Source: an uncultured Pelagibacteraceae bacterium
GTDB taxonomy: Bacteria; Pseudomonadota; Alphaproteobacteria; Pelagibacterales; AG-422-B15
Direction: 5' to 3'
DNA: 41,783 bases
Assembly (NCBI GenBank): GCA_902634045.1
Contig: CACPJE010000007.1
Span: 1-41,783 of the forward strand
Made by a program: the position numbers and the translations under genes. The notes below the pieces were generated by a model. It was given only the letters and a program-made list of their open reading frames with translations. It did no database searches and was not told where the DNA came from. Shown here piece after piece: positions 26,869-36,528 of the stretch (its first letter is position 1; each line of letters starts with the position of its first letter).

Positions 26869-27486
26869 TTATCTTGAGTAATACTCAATAACGAGTTTGG
26901 GGTCCATTTGAGTTGCATAAGGAACCTCAGCAAATTGAGGGACGCGTACAAAAGTTGAAGAAAGTTTTTTTTCATCAACGCTGATATAGCCTGGAATATC
27001 TCTTTCCTGACTTTTGATGGATTCAACAACAATGGCTAGTTCTTTTGATTTATCTTTTATTTCTACAACATCTCCTTCAGTTAGAAGACAACTGGCAATA
27101 TTAACTCTTTTGCCATTTACTTTAACATGACCATGATTGATGAATTGTCTTGCAGCAAATACAGTTGGGACGAACTTGGATCTATAAACGATTGTATCAA
27201 GTCGACGTTCTAAAATAGCTATAAGGTTTTCTCCTGAGTCCCCTTTTTGTCTAATAGCTTCTTTATAGCAGTTTCGAAACTGCCTCTCATTGAGATTGCC
27301 ATAATAACCTTTAAGTTTTTGTTTCGCATTTAACTGAACTCCAAAATCAGATAGTTTTCCAGAATGTTTCTGTCCATGCTGACCCGGCTTGTATTTTCTT
27401 AGATTGAAAGGACTTTTAGGTCTTCCCCATAAGTTAACGCTTAGACGTCTATCTATTTTATGTTTTTGTGCTATTCTTTTTGTCAT
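26869..27486 (-). CDS. rpsD: 30S ribosomal protein S4
   Basis: Primary 16S rRNA binding protein that nucleates 30S assembly. 205 residues. Seen: the S4 N-terminal domain ([19 protein letters not shown]), and the S4 RNA-binding motif ([37 protein letters not shown]). The zinc-binding Cys cluster of the C+ type is absent. It is isolated from other ribosomal protein genes, as in many alphaproteobacteria. Confidence 0.98.
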   Translation of the reverse strand: MTKRIAQKHKIDRRLSVNLWGRPKSPFNLRKYKPGQHGQKHSGKLSDFGVQLNAKQKLKGYYGNLNERQFRNCYKEAIRQKGDSGENLIAILERRLDTIVYRSKFVPTVFAARQFINHGHVKVNGKRVNIASCLLTEGDVVEIKDKSKELAIVVESIKSQERDIPGYISVDEKKLSSTFVRVPQFAEVPYATQMDPKLVIEYYSR

Positions 27487-27498
27487 ATATAACGATCC

Positions 27499-27535
27499 GT
27501 GGTTTATACTCGTTTATTGAGCATTGTCAAACCAC
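27499..27535 (-). promoter_or_regulatory. Hairpin in the leader between trmJ and rpsD
   Basis: GTGGTTT (27499-27505) pairs with AAACCAC (27529-27535), with an inner CTC/GAG pairing. It fills most of the 53 bp between trmJ and rpsD, 13 bp before the S4 start. It could end trmJ transcripts or act in S4 self-regulation; no U-tract follows, so the second is possible. Confidence 0.4.
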
Positions 27536-27539
27536 AATC

Positions 27540-28274
27540 CTAGGTTTTCTTTGATTTATCATATGAGGTAAGAGCTGTAATTACCCCTCTAAGAGTGGCA
27601 ATTTCACGTTCATTTAAGTCGGCACGATGAAATAGATTTCTTAAATTTTGCTTCATTTTAGGCATTTTTTCCGGAGGTTCAAAAAAACCTCTATTTTCCA
27701 GTTCTTGCTCAAGATGATCAAAAAAATAAATAAGCTCATTCTTAGGAGAGTCATCAAGATTATGTAAATTAGAATTACTATTTAAAGATTCTTTATGCGA
27801 AAAAAGTGAGTAACAAAATACTGAAACAGCATGAGATAGATTTAAAGATGAGAGGTTTGAATGAGTATTAATTGTAACACATTTCGAAACAAGGGATAAG
27901 TGTTCGTTAGTTAAACCTGAAGCTTCCCCTCCAAAAACTATACCTAAATTATCTTCTTTATGATGAACATAAATTTCTGAGATAATTTCTTGGCTATTAA
28001 TAAATTCCTTATTCATATCTCTATGCCTAGCAGTAAATGCAAAAGAATAAGTAAAGTTCTCTAAGGCGTCTCTTAGATTATTATATATTTTTGCATTCTT
28101 TACTAGATCAACAGCATCTACAGCCACAGCCTCAGCTTTTTCTGATGGTAAACTTATCTTAGGATTAACTAATATTAAGTTAGTAATTCCAAAATTAAAC
28201 ATTGAACGTGCAACCAGTCCTATGTTCTCAGGTAATTGAACATCAACCAAAATGATTGAGATGTTTTTAAACAT
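27540..28274 (-). CDS. trmJ: tRNA 2'-O-methyltransferase, TrmJ/LasT type (SPOUT)
   Basis: Methylates position 32 of tRNA in E. coli; here by homology. 244 residues. Seen: ISIILVDVQLPENIGLVARS and MFNFGITNLILVNP at the N terminus, GIVFGGEASGLTNEHLSLV, and the SPOUT knot SNLSSLNLSHAVSVFCY. A C-terminal helical extension (HRADLNEREIATLRGVITAL) is typical of the TrmJ branch. It lies 3 bp after cimA. Confidence 0.92.
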   Translation of the reverse strand: MFKNISIILVDVQLPENIGLVARSMFNFGITNLILVNPKISLPSEKAEAVAVDAVDLVKNAKIYNNLRDALENFTYSFAFTARHRDMNKEFINSQEIISEIYVHHKEDNLGIVFGGEASGLTNEHLSLVSKCVTINTHSNLSSLNLSHAVSVFCYSLFSHKESLNSNSNLHNLDDSPKNELIYFFDHLEQELENRGFFEPPEKMPKMKQNLRNLFHRADLNEREIATLRGVITALTSYDKSKKT

Positions 28275-28277
28275 AAA

Positions 28278-29876
28278 TTAATTTAAGGGCTGAGCTTTCT
28301 CTTTCATTAGTTTATATTCAACACTATCAATAAGTGCTCTAAACGAAGCCTCAATAATATTTTCTGAAACACCGATAGTAAACCAACTTTTCTTATTGTT
28401 ATCAGAGCTCTCAATCGAAACTCTTGTTGTAGCATCAGTTCCAGTATTCAATATACGAACTTTATAATCAATTAGTGATAAGTCTTTGATTAATTCTGAA
28501 TATCCACTCGACTGAAAATTATTTCGTAAGGCGTTATCAAGTGCGTTTACTGGACCAACTCCCTCACCTTTTCCTATCAACTCATCATTACCAATCTTTA
28601 ATTTTACTTCTGCCTGAGAAATAGTTTTTCCTTCTTTGCCTGAATTATTGACATTAATATTGAAATTAATGACTTCAAAAAAGTTAGGCATCTCTCCTAA
28701 AACTTTTTTTACGAGTATCTCAAAAGATGCATCCGCTCCATCGTATGAATACCCATTAAACTCTCTTTCCTTAACACGATCTAGTATTTTCTGAATAGTC
28801 TTATCATCTTCATCAACATTAATTCCAGCTGACTTTAACCTTGAAATAATATTAGATTTACCAGACTGCTCAGAGATAATAATCTGTCTACTGTTTCCAA
28901 CCAATTCAGGATCAATATGTTCATATGTTTTAGGGTTTTTATTTACCGCTGAAACATGCAGCCCACCTTTATGAGCAAAAGCGGAGGATCCTACATACGG
29001 AGCAGTTCTATTTGGAACTCTATTTAGAATTTCATCAAGAAGCCTTGAGAGCTCAGTCAACTGATCAAGTTTTTCTGTCTCTATAGAAAGATCATATGTT
29101 TCAGCATATTCTGGCTTTAGTAAAAATGTTGGAATTAAAGATATTAAATTTGCATTTCCACATCTTTCACCTAATCCATTGATAGTGCCTTGAACCTGCC
29201 TTACTCCTGATCTAACAGCAGCTAAAGAATTTGCTACAGCATTTCCTGTATCATTATGAGCATGAATACCAAGCTTCTCTCCTGGAATTGAATTTATTAC
29301 TTCAGATACAATGTTCTCAACTTCATGTGGAAGTGTTCCGCCGTTCGTGTCGCACAGTACTACCCAGCGAGCGCCATTATCAATTGCTGCTTTTAAACAC
29401 TGAATTGCATAATTAGAATTTGCTTTGTATCCATCAAAAAAATGTTCTGCATCAAAATGAACCTCCTTATTATTTTGTGAGAGAAAATTTACTGACTGAG
29501 CAATATTTTCAAGATTCTCTGCATTAGATATTTCTAGTGCAACATCAACATGAAAATCCCAAGACTTTCCAACTACACAAACTGATGGCGTATCAGCATT
29601 CATAAGTGATGCGAGACCAGGATCATTTTCAGCACTTCTTCCAGATTTTTTTGTCATACCAAAAGATGTAAAAATTGATTTATTAAATTTCATTTTTTCA
29701 TTAAAAAACTCCGTATCAGTAGCATTTGCACCTGGCCATCCGCCTTCAATGTAGTCCACTCCAAGTTCATCAAGCTTTAAAGCTAAAGTCTTTTTCTCAT
29801 CAACGTTAAAGTCAACCCCATAAGTTTGAGCACCATCTCGAAGGGTTGTATCAAAAATGTATAATTTTTCTTTCAT
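28278..29876 (-). CDS. cimA: (R)-citramalate synthase
   Basis: Condenses pyruvate and acetyl-CoA to citramalate, the threonine-independent start of isoleucine synthesis. 532 residues. Seen: IFDTTLRDGAQTYGVDFNVD (catalytic and metal site), DYIEGGWPGANATDTEFF, GIHAHNDTGNAVANSLAAV with the metal His pair, GTINGLGERCGNANLISL, and a C-terminal regulatory dimer domain. The GGWPGAN signature separates CimA from 2-isopropylmalate synthase. It abuts cysS with no gap. Confidence 0.94.
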   Translation of the reverse strand: MKEKLYIFDTTLRDGAQTYGVDFNVDEKKTLALKLDELGVDYIEGGWPGANATDTEFFNEKMKFNKSIFTSFGMTKKSGRSAENDPGLASLMNADTPSVCVVGKSWDFHVDVALEISNAENLENIAQSVNFLSQNNKEVHFDAEHFFDGYKANSNYAIQCLKAAIDNGARWVVLCDTNGGTLPHEVENIVSEVINSIPGEKLGIHAHNDTGNAVANSLAAVRSGVRQVQGTINGLGERCGNANLISLIPTFLLKPEYAETYDLSIETEKLDQLTELSRLLDEILNRVPNRTAPYVGSSAFAHKGGLHVSAVNKNPKTYEHIDPELVGNSRQIIISEQSGKSNIISRLKSAGINVDEDDKTIQKILDRVKEREFNGYSYDGADASFEILVKKVLGEMPNFFEVINFNINVNNSGKEGKTISQAEVKLKIGNDELIGKGEGVGPVNALDNALRNNFQSSGYSELIKDLSLIDYKVRILNTGTDATTRVSIESSDNNKKSWFTIGVSENIIEASFRALIDSVEYKLMKEKAQPLN

Positions 29877-31238
29877 CTATTTCAACTTCCAAGAAGTTTT
29901 TCCATCTTTATCTTCTAAAATAATACCCATATTTTCTATCTCGCTTCTTATTGCATCAGCTTCATCATAATTGCCCTTAGCTCTAGCTTCATCTCTTTTT
30001 TTTATCAAAATTCCTAACCGCTTCTCATCTATTGAACTGTCTTTGCCCCAATTAAGCCAGTCATCTGGGTCACTGCTCATTAGCCCAATGAATTGAGCTG
30101 AGTTTATAAATAAGTCAATTGAATTTTGATCATCGTCATTACAATTCTTAAAAATTTTGTGAAGAACTGAGATCGCTTGTGGAGTATTAAGATCATCATG
30201 CAGTGAATCTAGTAATTCATTTGATATACTTCCTGAATTAGTAGTTTTAATCTTCAGATTAGAAATAAATTTATACCATTTATCTAATATTTTTTTTGAC
30301 TCCTTTAAATTTTCCTCTGTCCAGTTCAATGGCTGGCGATAATGAGTGAGCATCATAGTCAATCTAATAACTTCACCTTGGTATCTGTCTTTTAATTGAT
30401 TAATAGTTACAAAATTTCCTTCTGACTTAGCCATTTTATTGCCCTCTACAGTAACAAAACCATTGTGGACCCAATAATTAGCAAAAATTTCACTATTTGC
30501 GCACTCACTTTGAGCTACTTCATTTTCATGGTGAGGAAAAATTAAATCTTGTCCCCCTCCATGAATATCAAAATTATTTCCCAAATATTTATTACTCATT
30601 GCAGAGCATTCTATATGCCATCCTGGACGTCCTTTACCCCAGGGACTATCCCATTGTGGCTCTCCTTCTTTGGAAGGTTTCCATAAAACAAAATCAGACT
30701 GGTCTTTCTTAAAACTTTCTATCTCAACTCTGGCTCCTGCTATTAAATCTTCAAGATTTTTTCCTGAAAGTTTTCCATAATTATCAAATTTACTTGTTGA
30801 AAATAAAACATTTCCTTCAGACTCATATGCAAATCCTTTTTTAATTAGCACTTCAATCATGTTAATCATTTCATTTATATGATCAGTAGCTTTAGGTTCA
30901 ACTGTTGGATTGAGTGTTCCCACGTAGCTTGTATCGTTATGAAAATAATTAATTGTTCTTTCAGTAAGATGGTTTACCTCTTCATTATTCTCTTTTGCAG
31001 TGGCAATAATTTTATCATCAACATCAGTAATATTACGAACATATGTAACTTTATTTTCTCCATAAATATTTTGAAGAACTCTAAATAAAATATCAAAAAT
31101 AATAACTGGTCGAGCATTGCCGACATGAGGATAATCGTAAACTGTTGGACCACATACATACATCTTAACATTCGATGCATCAATTGGCTCGAAAAGGCGC
31201 TTAGACTTACTAAATGTATCGTATAGTTGTAATGCCAT
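29877..31238 (-). CDS. cysS: Cysteinyl-tRNA synthetase
   Basis: Class I synthetase, 453 residues. Seen: zinc ligand Cys in KMYVCGPTVYDYPHVGNAR, where HVGN is the HIGH motif; further ligands in GWHIECSAMS and DLIFPHHENE; and KMAKSEGN as KMSKS. The C-terminal anticodon region is present (RDEARAKGNYDEADAIR). Operon gltX-cysS-cimA-trmJ, with 1-3 bp spacing. Confidence 0.98.
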   Translation of the reverse strand: MALQLYDTFSKSKRLFEPIDASNVKMYVCGPTVYDYPHVGNARPVIIFDILFRVLQNIYGENKVTYVRNITDVDDKIIATAKENNEEVNHLTERTINYFHNDTSYVGTLNPTVEPKATDHINEMINMIEVLIKKGFAYESEGNVLFSTSKFDNYGKLSGKNLEDLIAGARVEIESFKKDQSDFVLWKPSKEGEPQWDSPWGKGRPGWHIECSAMSNKYLGNNFDIHGGGQDLIFPHHENEVAQSECANSEIFANYWVHNGFVTVEGNKMAKSEGNFVTINQLKDRYQGEVIRLTMMLTHYRQPLNWTEENLKESKKILDKWYKFISNLKIKTTNSGSISNELLDSLHDDLNTPQAISVLHKIFKNCNDDDQNSIDLFINSAQFIGLMSSDPDDWLNWGKDSSIDEKRLGILIKKRDEARAKGNYDEADAIRSEIENMGIILEDKDGKTSWKLK

Positions 31239-31239
31239 T

Positions 31240-32568
31240 TTATAATTTCACTCTTTCAATAATTTTACTTCTGCCAATTAATTGGATAAGCTTCTTCATC
31301 TCTGGACCCTGACTAACTCCTGTAAAAGCCTCACGCAAAGGCAGAAACAATTCCTTACCTTTACGATTTGTCTTTTCTTTAATCGCCGATGTCCATTTAT
31401 CCCAAGTATCATCATCCCATGGTTCATCAGGCATTAGGTCAATTGCTATTCTAATAAACTCTTTATCTTTTGGTTCAATAACCTTGCTGTCATAAACTAT
31501 ATCAGTCCATTGTTTAATTTCTTCTACAGTATTTAAATTTCCACGAATTGCTCTCCAAAATTTGTCATCAATTTTTTCATCAACTTTTGCTAAACGATCT
31601 TCAATTTTATTGAATTCATAACTTTGGATAAGTTTCTTGTTTAGTGCATTTAAAAGATCAGTTTCAATGCGCCCAGGTGAAGTTGATATAGTTTCAATCT
31701 TAAATTCTTTAATAATCTGCTCAATACTATCTTTAAGTTCAATTGAATTTGAGGTCCCTATTGTTGCAAGTAAACTCAATATTGCCAAAGGTTCAATATT
31801 CATGTCTCTAAAGCTTTCTATTGAAATAACATTATCTCGCTTAGATAATTTATCTCCTGAAGAAGCTTTCAATAGTGCGTGGTGCGCAAAAACTAAGTTA
31901 TTTTTATCAAGGGCATTGATTAATTCAATCTGAACAGCGGTATTGCTTGTATGGTCATCTCCCCTGATTACATTAGTAATATTAAAATCTATATCATCGA
32001 CAGCTGAGCTAAAAGTATATAGAGGAACTCCATCCTCTCTAAAAAGAACAGGGTCTGATAAACTTGTTAAGTCAATTTCTATCTCATCTTTTAAAATATC
32101 ATTCCATTTAATACTCTCAGACTTCATTAAGAATCTCCAATGGGGTTTCCTTCCATCACTTTCAAAATCTTTTTTTTCTTGATCAGTAAGTTTTAATGCT
32201 GCACGGTCATAAACTTGTTTGCCTCCAGCAGCAAGTTGAAGCTTTCTTTTACGCTCTAATTCTTCAGGGGTTTCATAACAAGGATAAATTCTCCCTTGAT
32301 CTTTCAAGAATTCAAATCTTTCTTGATAAATATCAAAACGAGATGACTGATTAAAAGTCTCATCATAATCAATGCCAAGCCACTCTAAATCATACTTGAT
32401 CTTTGAAACATACTCTTCTTTAGACCTTTCAGTGTCAGTGTCGTCAATTCGAAGAATGAATTTTCCGTTATTGGTTCTAGCAAATAACCAGTTTATTAAA
32501 GCAGTTCGAATATTACCTAAATGTAGCAATCCCGTAGGACTTGGGGCAAATCTTGTTGTTACTGTCAT
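31240..32568 (-). CDS. gltX: Glutamyl-tRNA synthetase
   Basis: Class I synthetase, 442 residues. Seen: TRFAPSPTGLLHLGNIRTAL (HIGH equivalent HLGN), LRIDDTDTERSKEEYV, NVIRGDDHTSNTAVQIELIN, and LSKRDN (KMSKS equivalent). The short anticodon-binding part fits the GltX2-like branch of alphaproteobacteria, where two paralogues may share Glu and Gln tRNA charging. No second copy is in the window. Three bases separate it from nadE. Confidence 0.96.
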   Translation of the reverse strand: MTVTTRFAPSPTGLLHLGNIRTALINWLFARTNNGKFILRIDDTDTERSKEEYVSKIKYDLEWLGIDYDETFNQSSRFDIYQERFEFLKDQGRIYPCYETPEELERKRKLQLAAGGKQVYDRAALKLTDQEKKDFESDGRKPHWRFLMKSESIKWNDILKDEIEIDLTSLSDPVLFREDGVPLYTFSSAVDDIDFNITNVIRGDDHTSNTAVQIELINALDKNNLVFAHHALLKASSGDKLSKRDNVISIESFRDMNIEPLAILSLLATIGTSNSIELKDSIEQIIKEFKIETISTSPGRIETDLLNALNKKLIQSYEFNKIEDRLAKVDEKIDDKFWRAIRGNLNTVEEIKQWTDIVYDSKVIEPKDKEFIRIAIDLMPDEPWDDDTWDKWTSAIKEKTNRKGKELFLPLREAFTGVSQGPEMKKLIQLIGRSKIIERVKL

Positions 32569-32571
32569 AAT

Positions 32572-34227
32572 CTAGGAACCTTTACTATCTCTAAAAGCAT
32601 TGGTGATTGGGTACCTTCTATCATAACCAAAATTTCTTTCAGAAATCTTAACTCCTGGAGCTGCCTGTCTTCTTTTATATTCAGAATTATAAAGCATATT
32701 CTGTACTTTTGTAACAACTTCAAAATCAAAACCTTTATCAACAATTTCTGAAATTGAACTCTCTTTTTCAACAAGCAAATATAGAATTTGATCAAGTACT
32801 TCATAAGGAGGCAAGGTGTCTTTATCCATCTGGTTTGGCTTTAATTCAGCTGTAGGTTCTTTAGTTATAATATTTTGAGGTATTACAGATTTCTTATCTA
32901 ATAGAGATGCTGACGGAACACAGTTGTTTCTCCATGCTGCCAACTTGTATAACTCACTCTTGTATAAATCTTTTACTACTGAAAATCCACCGCACATATC
33001 TCCATATAAAGTAGAATAACCAACCGAAACCTCAGATTTGTTTCCATTAGTAAGCACCATATGTCCAAATTTATTTGAGTAAGCCATTAACAAGGAACCT
33101 CTCGCTCTCGATTGTATGTTTTCTTCAGTAATATCTTTTTCAGCACCCTTAAATATGGGATCTAAAGTGATATCGTATGCTTTAACAATTTCTTCAATTG
33201 AAATACTTTCTAAACCAATTCCAAGGTTTTTTCCTAGTTGATCAGCATCTTCATTACTCGCATTGCTCGTAAATTTTGATGGCATAAGGATTCCTTTAAC
33301 TCGATCAGGACCTAAAGCATCAGCGGCTACGCATGCACTAAAAGCACTATCTATGCCTCCAGAAATGCCAATTACTACTCCTGGGAAGTTATTTTTATTT
33401 ACATAATCTCTTAGCCCAAGAATTAAATTTGAATAAATAAGATCATTACTATCAATTGCATTCTCTTCACTCTCCTTAAATGAAAATGATTTATCATTAA
33501 CATTAAAGTCTATCCGTTCATATATTGACTCACAGTATCCCAATCTTTTAATCAGCCCATTTTGATCTGCTAAAAATGAATTGCCATCAAAAACAATCTC
33601 ATCTTGACCACCAACTTGATTAACATAAATAATTGGTGCATTGGCTTCTTTGGAAAAATTAGTTGCTGCTTCCAGCCGTCCTTCCATCTTATTGATATCA
33701 AATGGAGAGGCATTAATTGAAATTGCTAAATCAATTCCAGATCCATTTAACTTAGAGGGTGTATTGTGAACCCAAATATCTTCACAAACAAATATTCCAA
33801 GATTTATTCCTTTAAGATTAAAAGCACTTACTTCCTCACCATGTGAAAAAATTCTTTTTTCATCAAAGATACCGTAATTCGGAAGGGCATTTTTAAAATG
33901 CTTAAAAACAATTTTACCATTTTGTAAAACGACTGCTGCATTATATAAGTTGCCATCTTCTTCCCAAGGCATGCCTAAAATAACTGTACAATTTTTATTT
34001 TCCAAAGATAAATTTATTTCTTTTAAAGCTTGCATGAATTTATTTTGAAATGCAGTTTTTAAAACTAGATCTTCAGGTGGATAACCAGTTAACATTAATT
34101 CAGAAAAGACAATAAGATCTACTTCATGATTTTGATTAATTGTTTCTAAGACTATACTTTTATTATAGTCAATATCTCCGACTGTCGGATTTGTTTGAGC
34201 GATTAATATAGATAATTTGTCTGACAT
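32572..34227 (-). CDS. nadE: Glutamine-dependent NAD(+) synthetase
   Basis: Makes NAD from deamido-NAD, glutamine and ATP. 551 residues. The nitrilase-type glutaminase domain occupies about 1-260: Glu in VFSELMLTGYPPED, Lys in HFKNALPNYGIFDE and Cys in GIFVCEDIWVH. The synthetase domain follows with the PP-loop GVVIGISGGIDSAFSACVAA, then HMVLTNGNKSEVSVGYSTL and DMCGGFSVVKDLYK. It is the first gene of the nadE-gltX-cysS-cimA-trmJ block. Confidence 0.97.
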   Translation of the reverse strand: MSDKLSILIAQTNPTVGDIDYNKSIVLETINQNHEVDLIVFSELMLTGYPPEDLVLKTAFQNKFMQALKEINLSLENKNCTVILGMPWEEDGNLYNAAVVLQNGKIVFKHFKNALPNYGIFDEKRIFSHGEEVSAFNLKGINLGIFVCEDIWVHNTPSKLNGSGIDLAISINASPFDINKMEGRLEAATNFSKEANAPIIYVNQVGGQDEIVFDGNSFLADQNGLIKRLGYCESIYERIDFNVNDKSFSFKESEENAIDSNDLIYSNLILGLRDYVNKNNFPGVVIGISGGIDSAFSACVAADALGPDRVKGILMPSKFTSNASNEDADQLGKNLGIGLESISIEEIVKAYDITLDPIFKGAEKDITEENIQSRARGSLLMAYSNKFGHMVLTNGNKSEVSVGYSTLYGDMCGGFSVVKDLYKSELYKLAAWRNNCVPSASLLDKKSVIPQNIITKEPTAELKPNQMDKDTLPPYEVLDQILYLLVEKESSISEIVDKGFDFEVVTKVQNMLYNSEYKRRQAAPGVKISERNFGYDRRYPITNAFRDSKGS

Positions 34228-34238
34228 TTTACTGATAC

Positions 34239-34261
34239 TACAACTAAATAATTTAGTTGTA
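34239..34261 (-). terminator. Inverted repeat after the DAHP synthase gene
   Basis: TACAACTAAA-TAA-TTTAGTTGTA, a perfect 10-bp stem just past the DAHP synthase stop and before nadE. There is no U-tract on the minus strand, so terminator function is uncertain. Confidence 0.4.
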
Positions 34262-34262
34262 A

Positions 34263-35642
34263 TTACTTAGCAATTGTAATTTTAGGATTGCTTGTTTCTT
34301 GAGATTCTCTCAGCTTATCAGATATTAAAAAAGCTAATTCTATTGCCTGACTAGCGTTTAATCGAGGATCACAGTGAGTATGATATCGAGCTGAAAGATC
34401 TTCATCTTTAATGGCTTGAGCTCCACCAATACATTCTGTAACATTTTGTCCAGTCATTTCCAGATGGACTCCACCAGGGTATGTTCCCATTTCATGATGA
34501 ATATCAAAAAAAGACTCTACTTCATGTAAAACTCTCTCAAACGGACGCGTCTTAAAACCTGAATTTGATTTAGTTGTATTTCCGTGCATCGGATCACAAG
34601 ACCAAACAAGATTATGATCAGTTTTTAAGAAAGGTTTAATTAGCTTTGGTAGAGCATCATTTACTTTATCTGCTCCAAAACGACATATTAAAGTAATTTT
34701 TCCTGCTTCATTTTCAGGGTTAAGGATATCAATCAATTTCATAAGCTCGTCTGATTCCAGTGTTGGACCACATTTGATGCCAATTGGATTTTTAATTCCT
34801 CGGCAAAACTCAACATGTGCGCCATCGGGTTGACGTGTTCTGTCTCCAATCCAAACCATATGAGCTGAAGTATCGTATACCTCACCTGTAGTACTGTCCG
34901 TTCTCGTTAAACATTCTTCATATGGAAGTAAAAGAGCTTCATGACTCGTGTAAAAATCTACTGCTCGTAATCTTCTAGTTGTTTGGGATGAAATACCAAT
35001 AGCGTTCATGAACGCTAAAGTATCTGAAATTTTATTTGCAATTTCACGATACTTCTGCCCTTGTGGACTATCATCAACAAATCCCATGTTCCATTGATGA
35101 ACTTTGTTCAAATCTGAAAAGCCACCTTTTGCAAATGCTCGAAGTAAGTTTAGAGTTGATGCAGATTGAGTATAGGCCCTGATCATTCTTTCTGGATCAG
35201 GAACTCTTGAATCTTCAGTAAATTCCATATCATTAATTATATCACCCTTATAGCTATCTAATTCTATTCCATCTATTTCTTCTTTAGGTGCACTTCTTGG
35301 CTTAGCAAATTGACCAGCCATTCTTCCAACTTTAACTACAGGACAATTTCCTGCAGCAGTCAATGTGACTGACATTTGCAGTAAAACTTTAAAAGTATCT
35401 CTTATATAATCTGCATTGAAATCATCAAAACTTTCAGCGCAATCGCCTCCTTGTAAAAGAAAAGCTTTACCATCAGCTACTTTCGCAAGATTTCTTTTTA
35501 ATTCTCTTGCTTCACCAGCAAATACTAAAGGCGGATAAGTTCTAAGCATCTCCTCCGTACTCTTGAGCTTTTTAGCGTCAGGGTATTCGGGCAGATGTTT
35601 CGCTGCAAAATTTCTCCAACTATTTACTGACCATTTAGTCAT
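34263..35642 (-). CDS. 3-deoxy-7-phosphoheptulonate synthase, class II
   Basis: First step of the shikimate pathway: phosphoenolpyruvate plus erythrose 4-phosphate to DAHP. 459 residues, plant-like type II. Seen: [29 protein letters not shown]-like [62 protein letters not shown] and [14 protein letters not shown]. It is separate from type I AroFGH by these motifs. Confidence 0.97.
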   Translation of the reverse strand: MTKWSVNSWRNFAAKHLPEYPDAKKLKSTEEMLRTYPPLVFAGEARELKRNLAKVADGKAFLLQGGDCAESFDDFNADYIRDTFKVLLQMSVTLTAAGNCPVVKVGRMAGQFAKPRSAPKEEIDGIELDSYKGDIINDMEFTEDSRVPDPERMIRAYTQSASTLNLLRAFAKGGFSDLNKVHQWNMGFVDDSPQGQKYREIANKISDTLAFMNAIGISSQTTRRLRAVDFYTSHEALLLPYEECLTRTDSTTGEVYDTSAHMVWIGDRTRQPDGAHVEFCRGIKNPIGIKCGPTLESDELMKLIDILNPENEAGKITLICRFGADKVNDALPKLIKPFLKTDHNLVWSCDPMHGNTTKSNSGFKTRPFERVLHEVESFFDIHHEMGTYPGGVHLEMTGQNVTECIGGAQAIKDEDLSARYHTHCDPRLNASQAIELAFLISDKLRESQETSNPKITIAK

Positions 35643-35726
35643 TTTCTTCTCTTATTCGATTTGATGGGATTTATAATACTAAATAAAGTAAAATACTAGA
35701 GATGTCGTAAAATTCATTGATTTTAC

Positions 35727-36407
35727 TTAATTAATTGCTCCAAGAGTATCAATTCCTGAGTATATTTTTGCCGCAACATCCTCTTGATCAAGTTTTTTTG
35801 TTTGAAGGTATTGTGGATGCGCTAGCGTTGCCAAGTCTTTGGCTTTAGCCATAGCAAGCTCAAATAACTTATCTTGATCAGTAACCTCATCTAAATAACC
35901 AGGAGCTACTGCATCTTCAATCGAATACATTTCAGCATTTAATAATGCTCTTTGTTTATGTGATTTTATTAATCTAAATTTAGCTAGCTCAAGAATTGGC
36001 GTTGGAACAATCATATTATTTCTTAATTCGTTTGCACCAATTTTAAAATCTCCTTTACATCCTATACGATGATCACAACTGCAAAGCAAAAAAGCACCGA
36101 GAGCTATTGCATGGCCACTGCAAGCTGCAACAATAGGTCTTGGAAAAGTAAAAACTCTCATAAGTAATTTAAAACCACTTTTCACCATAGCAGCAGCATT
36201 TTCTGGACTGGACATCATTACTTTCAAATCAAATCCAGCAGAAAACATTCCTTCTCGCCCTGTAATCAACACAGCGCCCTTATCAATAGGAATTTGATCC
36301 AAAATATCATTAAAATTTTGAATCATGTCTGGAGAAAATACGTTTACTTTTCCATCATCCATTTGAATGCTTGAAATATCTCCCTCAGTTTTTAAAGTTA
36401 CTGTCAT
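35727..36407 (-). CDS. Enoyl-CoA hydratase/isomerase (crotonase) family protein
   Basis: 226 residues, shorter than the usual ~260. Crotonase-fold features: FSAGFDLKVMM (CoA-binding oxyanion region), RPIVAACSGHAIALGAFLL (second oxyanion Gly), CDHRIGCKGDFKIGANELR. The first catalytic Glu of true hydratases (in GGGCEL) is replaced by the AFLL stretch, while a Glu remains in GANELRNNM. The reaction is therefore open; isomerase or hydrolase is possible. No fatty-acid operon around it. Confidence 0.87.
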   Translation of the reverse strand: MTVTLKTEGDISSIQMDDGKVNVFSPDMIQNFNDILDQIPIDKGAVLITGREGMFSAGFDLKVMMSSPENAAAMVKSGFKLLMRVFTFPRPIVAACSGHAIALGAFLLCSCDHRIGCKGDFKIGANELRNNMIVPTPILELAKFRLIKSHKQRALLNAEMYSIEDAVAPGYLDEVTDQDKLFELAMAKAKDLATLAHPQYLQTKKLDQEDVAAKIYSGIDTLGAIN

Positions 36408-36528
36408 AAGATTTATCTTAAAGCATACTCAATGTTAAAGAAAGATTTAAATATTAGTTAGATATTTTATTTCTTCACCTTATAAGACTATTATACTCAC
36501 TGTTATATTGCTTATTTAAGATATTAAT

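Noticed and set aside
31637-32182. Two plus-strand frames opposite gltX
   Set aside because: Antisense shadows of a clear synthetase gene.
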